64,000 nucleotides of DNA from Chryseobacterium sp. (GCF_029240215.1 NZ_JARBTK010000002.1:496001-560000), one strand, 5' to 3'. Shown: positions 51,870-60,887, counted from the first letter of the stretch. Program-made: numbers and translations. The notes: generated from the sequence alone by a model not told the origin.

Positions 51870-52433
51870 ATGAAATATTTAATTGTTGGTTTGGGCAACA
51901 AAGGTCCGGAATATGAAAATACACGTCACAATATAGGTTTTAAGGTTGCCGAGAAAATAGCGGAGAGCCTTGATGTTTCTTTCAATACCACTAATTTTGG
52001 ATGGATGGCAGAAGGAAAATATAAAGGCAGAAAAGTTTTTATTCTAAAGCCCGATACATATATGAACTTATCAGGCAATGCTGTAAAATTCTGGATGCAG
52101 AAAGAAAATATTCCATTAGAAAATGTAATGATTGTTACTGATGATTTAGCATTACCGTTTGGAACTTTAAGAATGAAAATGAAAGGTTCTGATGCCGGTC
52201 ACAATGGGTTGAAGAGCATTCATGAGAGCCTGCAAACTCAGAATTATGCAAGGCTCAGATTTGGAATTTCTGCGGAATTTTCTGAAGGAAGACAAGTTGA
52301 TTACGTATTGGGAACCTGGAACGAAGAAGAAACAGAAAAATTGAATGAAAGAATTGAAAAGTTCTCTAAAGCATGTCTTTCCTTTGTTTTTGCAGGAATA
52401 GGAAATACAATGTCTGCATTTAACGGGAAATAA
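51870..52433 (+). CDS. pth: Peptidyl-tRNA hydrolase
   Basis: The 187-aa enzyme frees tRNA from peptidyl-tRNA that drops off ribosomes. Family motifs are LIVGLGNKGPEYENTRHNIGF (catalytic His in RHN), KPDTYMNLSGNAV, VTDDLALPFGTLRMKMKGSDAGHNGLKSI and RLRFGI. Length is normal. It has its own -7 box and ends at a strong hairpin shared with the convergent carbonic anhydrase gene. Confidence 0.97.
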   Translation: MKYLIVGLGNKGPEYENTRHNIGFKVAEKIAESLDVSFNTTNFGWMAEGKYKGRKVFILKPDTYMNLSGNAVKFWMQKENIPLENVMIVTDDLALPFGTLRMKMKGSDAGHNGLKSIHESLQTQNYARLRFGISAEFSEGRQVDYVLGTWNEEETEKLNERIEKFSKACLSFVFAGIGNTMSAFNGK

Positions 52434-52456
52434 TAAATTTAAATCTGACTATAAAA

Positions 52457-52489
52457 AATTCCGGCGAGAGCAAAGCTCTCGCCGGAATT
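52457..52489. terminator. Bidirectional terminator between pth and carbonic anhydrase genes
   Basis: AATTCCGGCGAGAGC and its exact complement form a 15-bp stem with a 3-nt loop. It lies between convergent genes; on the minus strand a T run follows. Confidence 0.9.
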
Positions 52490-52509
52490 ACATTCATAAG
52501 GAGAAAATA

Positions 52510-53145
52510 TTATAACCAGGTTACAACACCTGTTTCAACGTCATAATTGGCGCCTACAATTTTGATTTTTCCTTCGTCCTCAAGTCTTTTTAGAGTTGAA
52601 CTTTGTTTGCGGATATCATCAATCGCATTCTTTACATTATGGTGATTTAATCTTTCAAGAAGAGAAATATTTGCTGAAGAGCGTTCTTCGCCATCTTCGA
52701 TGATTGCCTTAATGATAGGGTCAAAATGATCAATCAAATGGTTTAGATTATCCATACCCATTCCTTCAATTTTTGCAGCATCAAGTCCACCTTTTAAAGC
52801 TCCGCATTTAGTGTGTCCTAAAACTACTACAAGCTTGGAACCCGCTACGTTGCACCCAAATTCCATTGAGCCTAAAATATCCTGATTAACAAAATTTCCG
52901 GCAATTCTGATACTGAAAACATCGCCCAATCCCTGATCAAAGATCAATTCGGCAGATGTGCGGCTGTCAATACAGCTTAGAACGACTGCAAAAGGCCATT
53001 GGCCTTCTCTTGTAGCATTTACCTGTTCCAGAAGATCTCTGTTTGCCTTAAGGTTGCCTACAAATCTCTGATTTCCTTCCTTTAAAAATTCTAATGCCCT
53101 TTCAGGAGTTATAGTTGACTGTGTTTCGGAAGTATGTGCTTTCAT
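52510..53145 (-). CDS. Beta-carbonic anhydrase (copy 1)
   Basis: The 211-aa enzyme interconverts CO2 and bicarbonate. The zinc and catalytic residues are C58, D60 and R62 (SCIDSR), H111 and C114 (GHTKCGA). It is cytosolic by lack of signal. It lies directly downstream of a SulP transporter on the same strand (42-nt gap), which suggests that it processes imported bicarbonate. Another beta-type enzyme is encoded 2.1 kb upstream in the same group; the two differ in length and sequence. Confidence 0.93.
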   Translation of the reverse strand: MKAHTSETQSTITPERALEFLKEGNQRFVGNLKANRDLLEQVNATREGQWPFAVVLSCIDSRTSAELIFDQGLGDVFSIRIAGNFVNQDILGSMEFGCNVAGSKLVVVLGHTKCGALKGGLDAAKIEGMGMDNLNHLIDHFDPIIKAIIEDGEERSSANISLLERLNHHNVKNAIDDIRKQSSTLKRLEDEGKIKIVGANYDVETGVVTWL

Positions 53146-53187
53146 ATAAATTATCTTTTATGTATTAAATTAAAAATTGATTGTTGT

Positions 53188-54783
53188 TTACATTGCTCTT
53201 TTGTGAGTAATAATCACGTGAGAGTCTTCATCGGTTTCGTAATCTCTGTATGATGTTTTGAAACCCATCAGTTGTACATTGATGTCTTCTTCTTTTGCAC
53301 GGATATTGGCAAAGTCCTGAATCATTTCCAATACATCGGTCGCAATATACGATGTCGTTGTCGCATCAATAATCACTGTAGAATTGGGTTTGATATTTTT
53401 CAATGTCTTTTTGATCGCAGCTTTATTAAGGAAAGAAACTTCTTCTGCAAGCTTGATTGAGATTCCGTCTGCATCATCTAGTTTTTCTCTGCTAAGATAA
53501 TATGCACGTTTCATATTTCCCTGAAGAATATAAAAAACGGAGATGGCAAGACCAATTCCTACGCCTTTCAGCAAATCAGTCGCTACGATTGCTACTACAG
53601 TTGCTACAAACGGTATAAACTGGAATTTACCAAGATGCCAGAAATGTTTGAATGTTGCGGGTTTTGCTAATTTGTATCCTACCAAAAGCAATACTGCAGC
53701 CAGAGTTGCCAACGGAATTAAATTTAATAAAAACGGAATAGACAAAACGCAAACCAGTAAGAGGAAACCATGAATCATCGCCGAAACTTTTGAGGTTGCT
53801 CCTGCGTTGGCATTTGCTGAACTTCTTACCACCACCGATGTCATCGGAAGCCCTCCGATTAACGAGCTTACTAAATTACCAATTCCCTGAGCTTTTAATT
53901 CAAGATTAGTATCTGTAATTCTTCTTTGGGTATCTAATCGATCGGATGCTTCAATGCAAAGCAGAGTTTCAATAGAAGCTACAATAGCAATGGTTGCTCC
54001 CGCAATCCAGACTTTTGGGTTTGTAAATCCGTTAAAATCGGGCATTGTAATGAGATTTTTGAAATCATCAATACTTTGTGGTACAGGAAGTGATACGAGG
54101 TGGCTCGTGCCTATTGCCAAAGAACTTCCGCTCATTTTAAAAGCTTCATTTAATAAAATACCTGCAACTACTGCAACTAAAGCTCCGGGAAGCATTTTGA
54201 TCCTCTTTAAAATAAGAATATGATCCCATGCTAAAAGAATTCCGACGGAAACGAGAGTGACCACAACAGCACCGGGATGAATGGCTCCGAATAACTCTGT
54301 AAAATAGTCGAAGTTTAATCCACTATCAAAGATAGATTCGTGACCTTCATAGTCTTTATCAAATCCTAAAGCGTGAGGAATCTGTTTTAAAATAATGATG
54401 ATTCCAATCGCTGCAAGCATTCCTTCAATAACATTATTTGGAAAATAATTAGAAATACTTCCGGCTCTTACAAATCCTAAAACAAGCTGGATAAGTCCGG
54501 CAATAATGCCTGCGCAAAGAAAAAGTTCAAATGCACCAAGGTCTGTAATCGCCGTTAATACAATTGCAGTTAGTCCCGCCGCAGGTCCCGATACTGAAAT
54601 ATTTGAATTGCTGATTGTACCGATCACCAAACCGCCGACAATACCTGAAATGATACCCGAAAGTGGTGGTGCTCCCGATGCTAAAGCGATTCCTAAACAA
54701 AGGGGTAAAGCGACTAAAAATACGACTAGACCCGAAGGAAAGTTCTCTTTGATTTCTCCAAAGAAAGATTTTGATTTTTTCAT
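53188..54783 (-). CDS. SulP family transporter, probably for bicarbonate
   Basis: I place the start at the ATG at 54783 (MKKSKSFFGEI); an ATG 48 nt upstream adds an odd extension. The 531-aa inner membrane protein has the SulP pattern: FPSGLVVFLVALPLCLGIALASGAPP at helix 1, then VGTISNSNISVSGPAAGLTA and later ETLLCIEASDRLD. A C-terminal STAS domain (about 430-525; NSTVIIDATTTSYIATDVLEM) follows. SulP proteins carry sulphate or bicarbonate; flanking carbonic anhydrase genes favour bicarbonate. Confidence 0.88.
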   Translation of the reverse strand: MKKSKSFFGEIKENFPSGLVVFLVALPLCLGIALASGAPPLSGIISGIVGGLVIGTISNSNISVSGPAAGLTAIVLTAITDLGAFELFLCAGIIAGLIQLVLGFVRAGSISNYFPNNVIEGMLAAIGIIIILKQIPHALGFDKDYEGHESIFDSGLNFDYFTELFGAIHPGAVVVTLVSVGILLAWDHILILKRIKMLPGALVAVVAGILLNEAFKMSGSSLAIGTSHLVSLPVPQSIDDFKNLITMPDFNGFTNPKVWIAGATIAIVASIETLLCIEASDRLDTQRRITDTNLELKAQGIGNLVSSLIGGLPMTSVVVRSSANANAGATSKVSAMIHGFLLLVCVLSIPFLLNLIPLATLAAVLLLVGYKLAKPATFKHFWHLGKFQFIPFVATVVAIVATDLLKGVGIGLAISVFYILQGNMKRAYYLSREKLDDADGISIKLAEEVSFLNKAAIKKTLKNIKPNSTVIIDATTTSYIATDVLEMIQDFANIRAKEEDINVQLMGFKTSYRDYETDEDSHVIITHKRAM

Positions 54784-54909
54784 GACAATTGAAAAATACG
54801 TTGATGTAAATAGTGAATCGATTAAAATCAATCAAAAAATGATTGGATATTAATGAAATGTGAAAATGTTCAGAATCGAAGACGATTTGAATAAGTAAAT
54901 TGTAAATGA

Positions 54910-55212
54910 CTAAGCTTCCGGAGGCGGAGAAAATATGCTCAGTAAAGGAGATAGATGAAAATCGTCATCTATTAATGTGAAAGATCTGCCCTCAATATCA
55001 GGCTCAAAGAACTTAAGATAATCGTAAACATCTAAAGTTTTTGGAAGTGTTTTTTCGTAAACAGAAAACAGAGATGAGTAATGAGAATGGGTTTCTTCTT
55101 CGTTCACTATTACATTGGTTGACATGATATCCCAATCAGCAACAGCAGCAATGCTTGGCAATGCTGTGAAGTTGAGGACGATCATTAATGTAATAATACT
55201 CCAGAATTTCAT
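54910..55212 (-). CDS. Small exported protein within the bicarbonate gene group
   Basis: The 100-aa protein has a signal peptide (about 1-22, cleaved near SIAA). The mature part is acidic with a VYDYLKFFEPDIEGRSFTLIDDDFHLSPLLSIFSPPPEA tail, here given only as the ends VYDYLKFFEP and SPLLSIFSPPPEA. I recognise no family. It lies between the SulP and second carbonic anhydrase genes on the same strand, 24 nt from the latter, so it is probably co-transcribed. Its mature length is about 78 aa. It may be periplasmic or surface-bound. Confidence 0.65.
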   Translation of the reverse strand: MKFWSIITLMIVLNFTALPSIAAVADWDIMSTNVIVNEEETHSHYSSLFSVYEKTLPKTLDVYDYLKFFEPDIEGRSFTLIDDDFHLSPLLSIFSPPPEA

Positions 55213-55236
55213 TTACTCTTTTTATTTTTTGAAAGA

Positions 55237-55902
55237 TTATTTCTTTCGGCTCATCACCCAGTCTGAACTGGTAAGATTATATATTTTTTGAATGTCTTTT
55301 AAGATTTTCTCAAAGTCAATCTCCAGATCAATAATTTTTCCCGTTCTAAGGTCAAATACCCAGCCATGCACCACAGGAAACTCATCAATGATATATCTTT
55401 CCTGCACACAAGCCATTTTGATAACGTTGATGCATTGCTCCTGAACGTTTAGTTCTACCAATCTGTCATAGCGTTTTCCTTCATCATCGATAGAATCCAG
55501 CTCAGCTTGATGCAATCTGTAAACATCACGAATATTTCTCAACCAAGGATTTAATAATCCTAAATCCTGAGGCGTCATCGCAGCTTTTACTCCACCGCAA
55601 TTGTAATGTCCGCACACAATAATGTGTTTTACCTTTAAATGTTCTACCGCATACTGAATAACAGCAGTGGAGCTCATATCCAAAGTATTGACAACATTAG
55701 CTATGTTTCTCGTTACGAAAACTTCACCAGGCTCTGTGCCCATCAATTCTTCTGCAGTTACCCTGCTGTCTGAACATCCGATGTATAAATAATCAGGATT
55801 CTGAGTTTTGGCTAAGTCTTCAAAGAACGTTGGGTTTTTTGAGATCTTAGACTCTACCCATTTTCTGTTGTTTTCAAAAATAACTTTGTACGATTGTGAC
55901 AT
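55237..55902 (-). CDS. Beta-carbonic anhydrase (copy 2)
   Basis: The 221-aa enzyme has the plant/E. coli Can-like pattern. Zinc and catalytic residues are C43, D45 and R47 (GCSDSR), H99 and C102 (CGHYNCGG). The segments PGEVFVTRNIANVV and GLLNPWLRNIRDVYRLH are typical. It has no signal peptide. It is the first gene of the minus-strand carbonic anhydrase/SulP group. A 150-bp gap upstream holds no clear promoter. Confidence 0.95.
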   Translation of the reverse strand: MSQSYKVIFENNRKWVESKISKNPTFFEDLAKTQNPDYLYIGCSDSRVTAEELMGTEPGEVFVTRNIANVVNTLDMSSTAVIQYAVEHLKVKHIIVCGHYNCGGVKAAMTPQDLGLLNPWLRNIRDVYRLHQAELDSIDDEGKRYDRLVELNVQEQCINVIKMACVQERYIIDEFPVVHGWVFDLRTGKIIDLEIDFEKILKDIQKIYNLTSSDWVMSRKK

Positions 55903-56052
55903 AAATAAGATTTAAATGATGGTTATTTATTTCGTTTAAATTATTTCCAAATTCAATAGACTAAATCAATAATTATACAAAAATATAATTTTTGGTGAAT
56001 TTACAATCAATTTTAACACAATTTAATATAGATTAAATTACAATAAAATGAA

Positions 56053-56613
56053 TTATTCTACCCTATTATTGATATATCCTTCAGTTGCATCACTTTTAGG
56101 ATATATTTTTGCCTTATTCCCAGCAACGATAGAATTATCAGGTACATCAGTGTTAACGTAGGAATTGGGTGCAATCAAAACATTGTTTCCAATGGTGATG
56201 CTTCCTACAATTACAGCATTGGGACCAATCCAGACATCATCACCGATTACCGGAAAACCTTCGTTTTTTCCTCGGTTTTGTTGCCCGATTGTTACACCCT
56301 GTGCAATATTACAGTTTTTGCCGATCACGGCTTTAGGGTTGACTACCAAACTTCCCCAATGTCCCAAATATAAACCTTCTCCAATCTGTGTTTCCGGATA
56401 TATCTGAAAGCCATATTTAATCTGAAAATGTCGCAGAACAATCTTCCAGTAGAATCCTAAAACAGGAGTTTTGTTAAATTTCTGTGCCTTTCTGAGAATA
56501 TAGATAAAATGCAGATTAGGATTGATGCATTTCATCAAAATCTGAATGGGTGAAAGCCATTCGCCGCTTTCCCTGTAAAAGTCTTTTTGTATGATGGTGT
56601 AATTCTTGGGCAT
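56053..56613 (-). CDS. Hexapeptide-repeat acetyltransferase (serine acetyltransferase-like)
   Basis: The 186-aa protein has a left-handed beta-helix of hexapeptide repeats (about 85-175; IGEGLYLGHWGSLVVNPKAVIG, NCNIAQGVTIG, IGDDVWIGPNAVIVGSITIG). The fold is shared by CysE and by sugar O-acetyltransferases of polysaccharide loci. The short N-terminal helical part and the glycosyltransferase genes nearby favour sugar O-acetylation, with acetyl-CoA as donor. A -7 box ends 4 nt before the ATG. Confidence 0.85.
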   Translation of the reverse strand: MPKNYTIIQKDFYRESGEWLSPIQILMKCINPNLHFIYILRKAQKFNKTPVLGFYWKIVLRHFQIKYGFQIYPETQIGEGLYLGHWGSLVVNPKAVIGKNCNIAQGVTIGQQNRGKNEGFPVIGDDVWIGPNAVIVGSITIGNNVLIAPNSYVNTDVPDNSIVAGNKAKIYPKSDATEGYINNRVE

Positions 56614-56617
56614 GCAA

Positions 56618-56625
56618 CAAATTTA
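56618..56625 (-). promoter_or_regulatory. -7 box abutting the acetyltransferase start codon
   Basis: On the minus strand TAAATTTG, then TTGC, then ATG. Confidence 0.5.
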
Positions 56626-56662
56626 AGGATTCTGTTTTATTTTATTGATAATTAAATCTTAA

Positions 56663-57811
56663 TTATAATTCATCTAAAACTGAAACTATTCTGGCAACAG
56701 AATGATCAAGATTAAAAGGCATCGTATAATTTTCAAGTTTTTCGGTAAATCCAGAGAAAAAATCAGGATTTGTTAAAGCTTTTTTCATGCCCATATAAAT
56801 TCCTTCTTCAGAATTTTCTACAATCAAACCCAATTCACCATTATTCAACATTTCATTAACGCCGGAAACTTCTGTAGCGATAATTTTCTTTTTCAAGGTA
56901 ATTGCTTCAAATAAAACTGTCGGGAAACCTTCATATCTTGAACTTAAAATATAAAAATCAGAATTTTTAAAGTAAGGATAAGGATTATCGGTAAAACCTA
57001 ACATGGTGGCAGTTTCGTCAACTCCCAATTCAGTTTTTAAATGTTTTATGTTTTCAAAATCATAACCGTCACCTACGATCAAAATTTTATGTTTAAAGCC
57101 TTCATCAAGGAGTTTTTTGTGAACTCTCAAAAGTCTGTCGAAACCCTTTTGAGGAAAAACAGTTCCCACCGAAATGAAAGTAGGAATTTTCTCATCAAAT
57201 TCATAATCGATAACCGGTTGTTGAGCTTTGCTTAAAATTTCTTGAGTATCTAAGGGATTATAGATCTTTACAATTTTCTGTTTTTCAGTTTCGTTTCTGG
57301 CTAAATTATGAAATAGTTGTTCTATTTTTTTTGAAATCACCATAATGGAGTCAAACCCAAAAAACTTTCGAATTTCCTGATCGGTATACTCTTTCACCTG
57401 CGAAAGATCATTGTGGATCCAAATGATTTTCTTTGAAGAATGATTGGTAGAGTGGAGGATTTCGTCGCGCATTCCATGAATCGCAGCAAATTCGATATCA
57501 TATTTTTTATCCTTTAGAATAAGCGTATACAAAAGATCCGGGAATTCTTTTAAAACCTTTTGAAAAATAACTCTTGCTGCTTTTTCAGGGATGTCCTGAA
57601 GTCGGTTGGTGGTGATCATTTCACCTTTGTTGAGGTAAATAATATTCACCCAATCAGGAACTTCGCTCAGGTATTTTCCTGAATATAAATTTAAGAGTAA
57701 GTCAATTTCGTACTTATCTTCAGGAAGATTTTTAAGGAAAGTTACCAGTACTTTTTCAGCTCCTCCGTGACGAAGAGAACCGATGCGGATGAGGATTTTT
57801 TTCTTTATCAT
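56663..57811 (-). CDS. Glycosyltransferase, GT4 type (copy 1)
   Basis: The 382-aa GT-B enzyme has an N-domain start IRIGSLRHGGAEKVLV, a donor-domain start ISVGTVFPQKGFDRLL and the GT4 signature SSRYEGFPTVLFEAITL with the E-x7-E type motif. It is cytosolic or membrane-bound and transfers a sugar in surface polysaccharide or glycan assembly. It resembles the other GT4-type enzyme encoded 1 kb upstream. The acceptor and sugar are unknown. Confidence 0.9.
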   Translation of the reverse strand: MIKKKILIRIGSLRHGGAEKVLVTFLKNLPEDKYEIDLLLNLYSGKYLSEVPDWVNIIYLNKGEMITTNRLQDIPEKAARVIFQKVLKEFPDLLYTLILKDKKYDIEFAAIHGMRDEILHSTNHSSKKIIWIHNDLSQVKEYTDQEIRKFFGFDSIMVISKKIEQLFHNLARNETEKQKIVKIYNPLDTQEILSKAQQPVIDYEFDEKIPTFISVGTVFPQKGFDRLLRVHKKLLDEGFKHKILIVGDGYDFENIKHLKTELGVDETATMLGFTDNPYPYFKNSDFYILSSRYEGFPTVLFEAITLKKKIIATEVSGVNEMLNNGELGLIVENSEEGIYMGMKKALTNPDFFSGFTEKLENYTMPFNLDHSVARIVSVLDEL

Positions 57812-57933
57812 TTTGTTTGAGGGATTCTATATAATACAAAGACTAATTTAATTTTTTTCTTCGATATATCGAAACTTTAAAGTTACACTTTGTGGTATGT
57901 CAGGAAGAAAGTTTTTTAATTGAAACGCTTTTT

Positions 57934-58830
57934 TTAAATAAATTTTGAGAAGGGATAGATTAGATATGCAAATATTTTTATTTCAGATGCTTCCAGATCT
58001 GAAATGATTTTCTTTAAAGATCTGCCGTCAATTTTCGAGAATTTAAGGTAACCACCGAGGTTTCTAAGAATTGTAACGGGATTGCTCCAAATCTTTGAAT
58101 TGTAAGTATTAAGAAAAGCTTTATAGTTTTCTGCCAAGCCGAATGCATTTTTTTTATCATAAAACTGATTAGCAAGAGATTGCTCATCAGTTTTATCACG
58201 AAAATAAATTCTCGTAACTTCATTAATACAATAGTGAAATCCCAACTTATCAAACTGAAACTGAAAAACCCCTTCTGGAATGAAGCCTTTTCCGGCAAGA
58301 TCACCGAAGTTTAGTTTCATTTTTTTGTAAATTTCTGTTTTTCCCATACCCCATTTATCCCCTTTTATTTTGTATTTATAGCGCATGTCAAAAATACTGC
58401 AGATCAATGGGTCTCTTGGGAAACGATCTCCTACAATATTTCCGAATTGATCTTCGCAAAGCGTTGATACAAAAACAATATTCTGACTGTCTGAAATGCT
58501 TTCCCAGGTATTGACCAGAATCTCCATAGAACCTGGTGGCAATGCATCGTCAGAATCCAAAGGTGAAAAATATTGACCTTCAGCCAGATCAATTCCACGA
58601 AAAAATGTTAGAAATTTGTGCTGGTTTTCCTGAAAATAATAACGGATTTTAAAAGCAGCTTCTTTCTGAAATCCTTCAACTAAATCTTTAGTATTGTCAG
58701 TCGAGCCATCATCAATCACGAGCCATTCAAAATTTTTGAAAGTCTGATTTTGCAAAGATTCAAAAACTCGTGGCAATGTATGTGCACGATTGTAGGATGG
58801 AGTAAGAATGGTTACTTTTGGGGCATTCAT
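57934..58830 (-). CDS. Glycosyltransferase, GT2 type (copy 1)
   Basis: The 298-aa GT-A enzyme has the start VTILTPSYNRAHTLPRVFESL, the nucleotide site LVIDDGSTDNT and the metal motif SPLDSDDALPPGS. It transfers a sugar from an NDP donor. Its ATG overlaps the TAA of the GT4 gene before it by 1 nt (TAATG), so translation is probably coupled. Confidence 0.9.
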   Translation of the reverse strand: MNAPKVTILTPSYNRAHTLPRVFESLQNQTFKNFEWLVIDDGSTDNTKDLVEGFQKEAAFKIRYYFQENQHKFLTFFRGIDLAEGQYFSPLDSDDALPPGSMEILVNTWESISDSQNIVFVSTLCEDQFGNIVGDRFPRDPLICSIFDMRYKYKIKGDKWGMGKTEIYKKMKLNFGDLAGKGFIPEGVFQFQFDKLGFHYCINEVTRIYFRDKTDEQSLANQFYDKKNAFGLAENYKAFLNTYNSKIWSNPVTILRNLGGYLKFSKIDGRSLKKIISDLEASEIKIFAYLIYPFSKFI

Positions 58831-59981
58831 TATTTAAGATGATATTGGCTGAGAAACACTTCGGTCACTTCATTATAGATTTTTTGATTGTCAAATTTCT
58901 CTATTGCTTTTTCGGTGTTATCTTTTATTTTATTTGGAATTTCAGAATTTGTAAGAAACAGTTTCATTCCTTCATAAATAGAATTTTCATCAGGATTTAC
59001 CAAATATCCATCTACTTGATGATCAATCATTTCCGGAATGCCACCAACATTGGTACTGATGATAGGAATATGTAGCCCCATTACTTCCCCAATCGTTAAA
59101 GGATAAGATTCAGATTCCGAAGGTAATACAAAATAATCTGAATTTTTTATATAGGGATAAGGATTTGTCTGTGTATCAAGCAACAAAAATGTTTTTTCAA
59201 CCTTTAGTTCTTTTGCCTGTTTTTTTAAATTTTCCATTTCGCTTCCTCCTCCAATGACAGCAATAGAATGTGAGAACCCTTCATTTGATAACCTTTTATG
59301 GATATTCATCAAGGTATGATAGTTTTTTCGGCTATGCAACCTTCCCATTGAAGAAAATATGGGGTGCAAATCATAATGTACAGGAAATTCTTCAGCTTTT
59401 TTTCTTACCTCATCGATTTTGATAGCGTTGTAGATCACAGAACTTTTGGGATATTCAATCTGGTAAAGATCTTTAATTACATCTCTTGTCTGTTTTGATC
59501 CGAAAATTACCCAATCAAATTTTTTCAGATTATTGATTCGGCTAATAACTCTTTTCTGGTTTGGATCGTAGCTTACATCGGTATGAAACCATGCGATTTT
59601 CCTTGATTTTAAAGGACTTGATAAGATGTTTTCAAACTCTGCATAAGTAGGAGCAATTTCTATATCAAAATCGTCCTTAATGATTTTTTTGTAGAGTAAT
59701 TTGGGATTTTTACGGTAAAAAAGAAGGGTTAGGTTTCTCTTAACCAGTTGCAATGTCCTGAGCAATTTATTGTTGCTCATATCTTCTTTTCCTTTTTGAA
59801 AAGTAATGATTTTAATATCTTTCGGAATATTACTTCGCAATTCACCCTGATTCAGAGTAAGAAAGAATGTGATATCAAAAAGATCTCTCGGAAGATTTTC
59901 TAAAAGATCAAGAAGAACCCTTTCTACACCTCCCATCTCCATAGATCTGTGGCGGAAAAGCACTTTTATTTTCTGATGCAT
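58830..59981 (-). CDS. Glycosyltransferase, GT4 type (copy 2)
   Basis: The 383-aa GT-B enzyme has an N-domain KVLFRHRSMEMGGVERVLLDL, a donor domain SSMGRLHSRKNYHTLMNIH and SESESYPLTIGEVMGL with the E-x7-E type motif. I choose the ATG at 59981; a TTG five codons upstream is also in frame and within the predicted transcript. Its stop overlaps the next gene's ATG. It is probably part of surface glycan assembly. Confidence 0.88.
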   Translation of the reverse strand: MHQKIKVLFRHRSMEMGGVERVLLDLLENLPRDLFDITFFLTLNQGELRSNIPKDIKIITFQKGKEDMSNNKLLRTLQLVKRNLTLLFYRKNPKLLYKKIIKDDFDIEIAPTYAEFENILSSPLKSRKIAWFHTDVSYDPNQKRVISRINNLKKFDWVIFGSKQTRDVIKDLYQIEYPKSSVIYNAIKIDEVRKKAEEFPVHYDLHPIFSSMGRLHSRKNYHTLMNIHKRLSNEGFSHSIAVIGGGSEMENLKKQAKELKVEKTFLLLDTQTNPYPYIKNSDYFVLPSESESYPLTIGEVMGLHIPIISTNVGGIPEMIDHQVDGYLVNPDENSIYEGMKLFLTNSEIPNKIKDNTEKAIEKFDNQKIYNEVTEVFLSQYHLK

Positions 59982-60016
59982 TTGTGTGGTTTTCAAAAAA
60001 AAAATTCTTAAAAAAG

Positions 60017-60024
60017 CAAATATA
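60017..60024 (-). promoter_or_regulatory. -7 box for the glycosyltransferase pair
   Basis: On the minus strand TATATTTG, 35 nt before the ATG at 59981. It is divergent from and next to the methyltransferase promoter. Confidence 0.5.
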
Positions 60025-60027
60025 AGA

Positions 60028-60055
60028 TTGTTTGAGCAATTCTTTTGTATTTTTG
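60028..60055 (+). promoter_or_regulatory. Promoter for the methyltransferase gene
   Basis: TTG (60028-60030), 17 nt and TATTTTTG (60048-60055) match the consensus. The ATG at 60075 lies 19 nt downstream. Confidence 0.65.
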
Positions 60056-60074
60056 CATTTCAAAACATAATTGT

Positions 60075-60851
60075 ATGAGTAAAGTCGCTGAAATTGCAAC
60101 AACATTTTTTGGATACCTGAAACGTCCCGATCTTTATCCCGAATTGAGACGAAAAATTTGGAAAAATATTTTTAATCGTTCATCAGCTTTGCGTGGTAAA
60201 GAAGAAGCGGAAGTTTGGTGTAAAAACTTAGCAGTTTCTGAAAAAGAATTTATTGAAAAAATATTAAAAATTACTTTTGTTCCTTTCCAGGAAATCTTCC
60301 CGCAGGAATATGAATCTGCAGTGCAGGCTCAGGAAAAAGCTCCTATTAAAATGGGTGGTGCAGGTTCGCTAAGTGTTATCTATTACATCAATGAATATGT
60401 TTCTGCCCTGAAATCAATAGAAACCGGTGTTGCTTACGGATGGTCTTCTTTTGCAGCTTTAGCGTCTTTAGTAAAAAGAAACGGAATGCTTTTCAGTTCA
60501 GATATGCCATATATTATGCAAAATCAGAGTGAAGATTTTGTAGGATGTGTGATCCCGGAAAAATATAAAAACAATTGGGATCTTTATCGTTTTGCTGATA
60601 AAGAATCATTGCCTAAGATATTTGCAAAAGCAGATTCTTTAGATGTGGTACATTATGACAGTGATAAAACCTATGACGGAAGAATTTGGGCTTACACGTT
60701 ATTATGGGACAAATTGAGAAAAGGCGGAATTTTTATGAGTGATGATATTGGTGACAATGCAGCTTTTAAAGATTTTTGTGAAAGCAAAGGTCTTGACCCG
60801 CATATTATAGAATTTGACGGTAAATATGCCGGGGTTGTTATAAAAAATTAA
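60075..60851 (+). CDS. Class I SAM-dependent methyltransferase
   Basis: The 258-aa protein starts at the ATG at 60075 (MSKVAEIATT); a TTG 30 nt upstream is in the promoter. The SAM site is weakly marked (GGAGSLSVIYYI, KSIETGVAYGWSSFAAL), then VVHYDSDKTYDGRIW and GGIFMSDDIGDNAAF. This is the layout of the Methyltransf_24 group found in polysaccharide loci. The acidic DSDK may bind metal. It is the only plus-strand gene in the middle of the glycan region. A bidirectional terminator follows. Target unknown. Confidence 0.82.
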   Translation: MSKVAEIATTFFGYLKRPDLYPELRRKIWKNIFNRSSALRGKEEAEVWCKNLAVSEKEFIEKILKITFVPFQEIFPQEYESAVQAQEKAPIKMGGAGSLSVIYYINEYVSALKSIETGVAYGWSSFAALASLVKRNGMLFSSDMPYIMQNQSEDFVGCVIPEKYKNNWDLYRFADKESLPKIFAKADSLDVVHYDSDKTYDGRIWAYTLLWDKLRKGGIFMSDDIGDNAAFKDFCESKGLDPHIIEFDGKYAGVVIKN

Positions 60852-60854
60852 AAC

Positions 60855-60887
60855 AAAAAACCACAGAATTTTTCTCTGTGGTTTTTT
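60855..60887. terminator. Bidirectional terminator between methyltransferase and glycosyltransferase-like genes
   Basis: AAAAAACCACAGA (60855-60867) and TCTGTGGTTTTTT (60875-60887) are exact complements with A and T feet. It overlaps the stop codon of the convergent gene by 2 nt. Confidence 0.9.
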
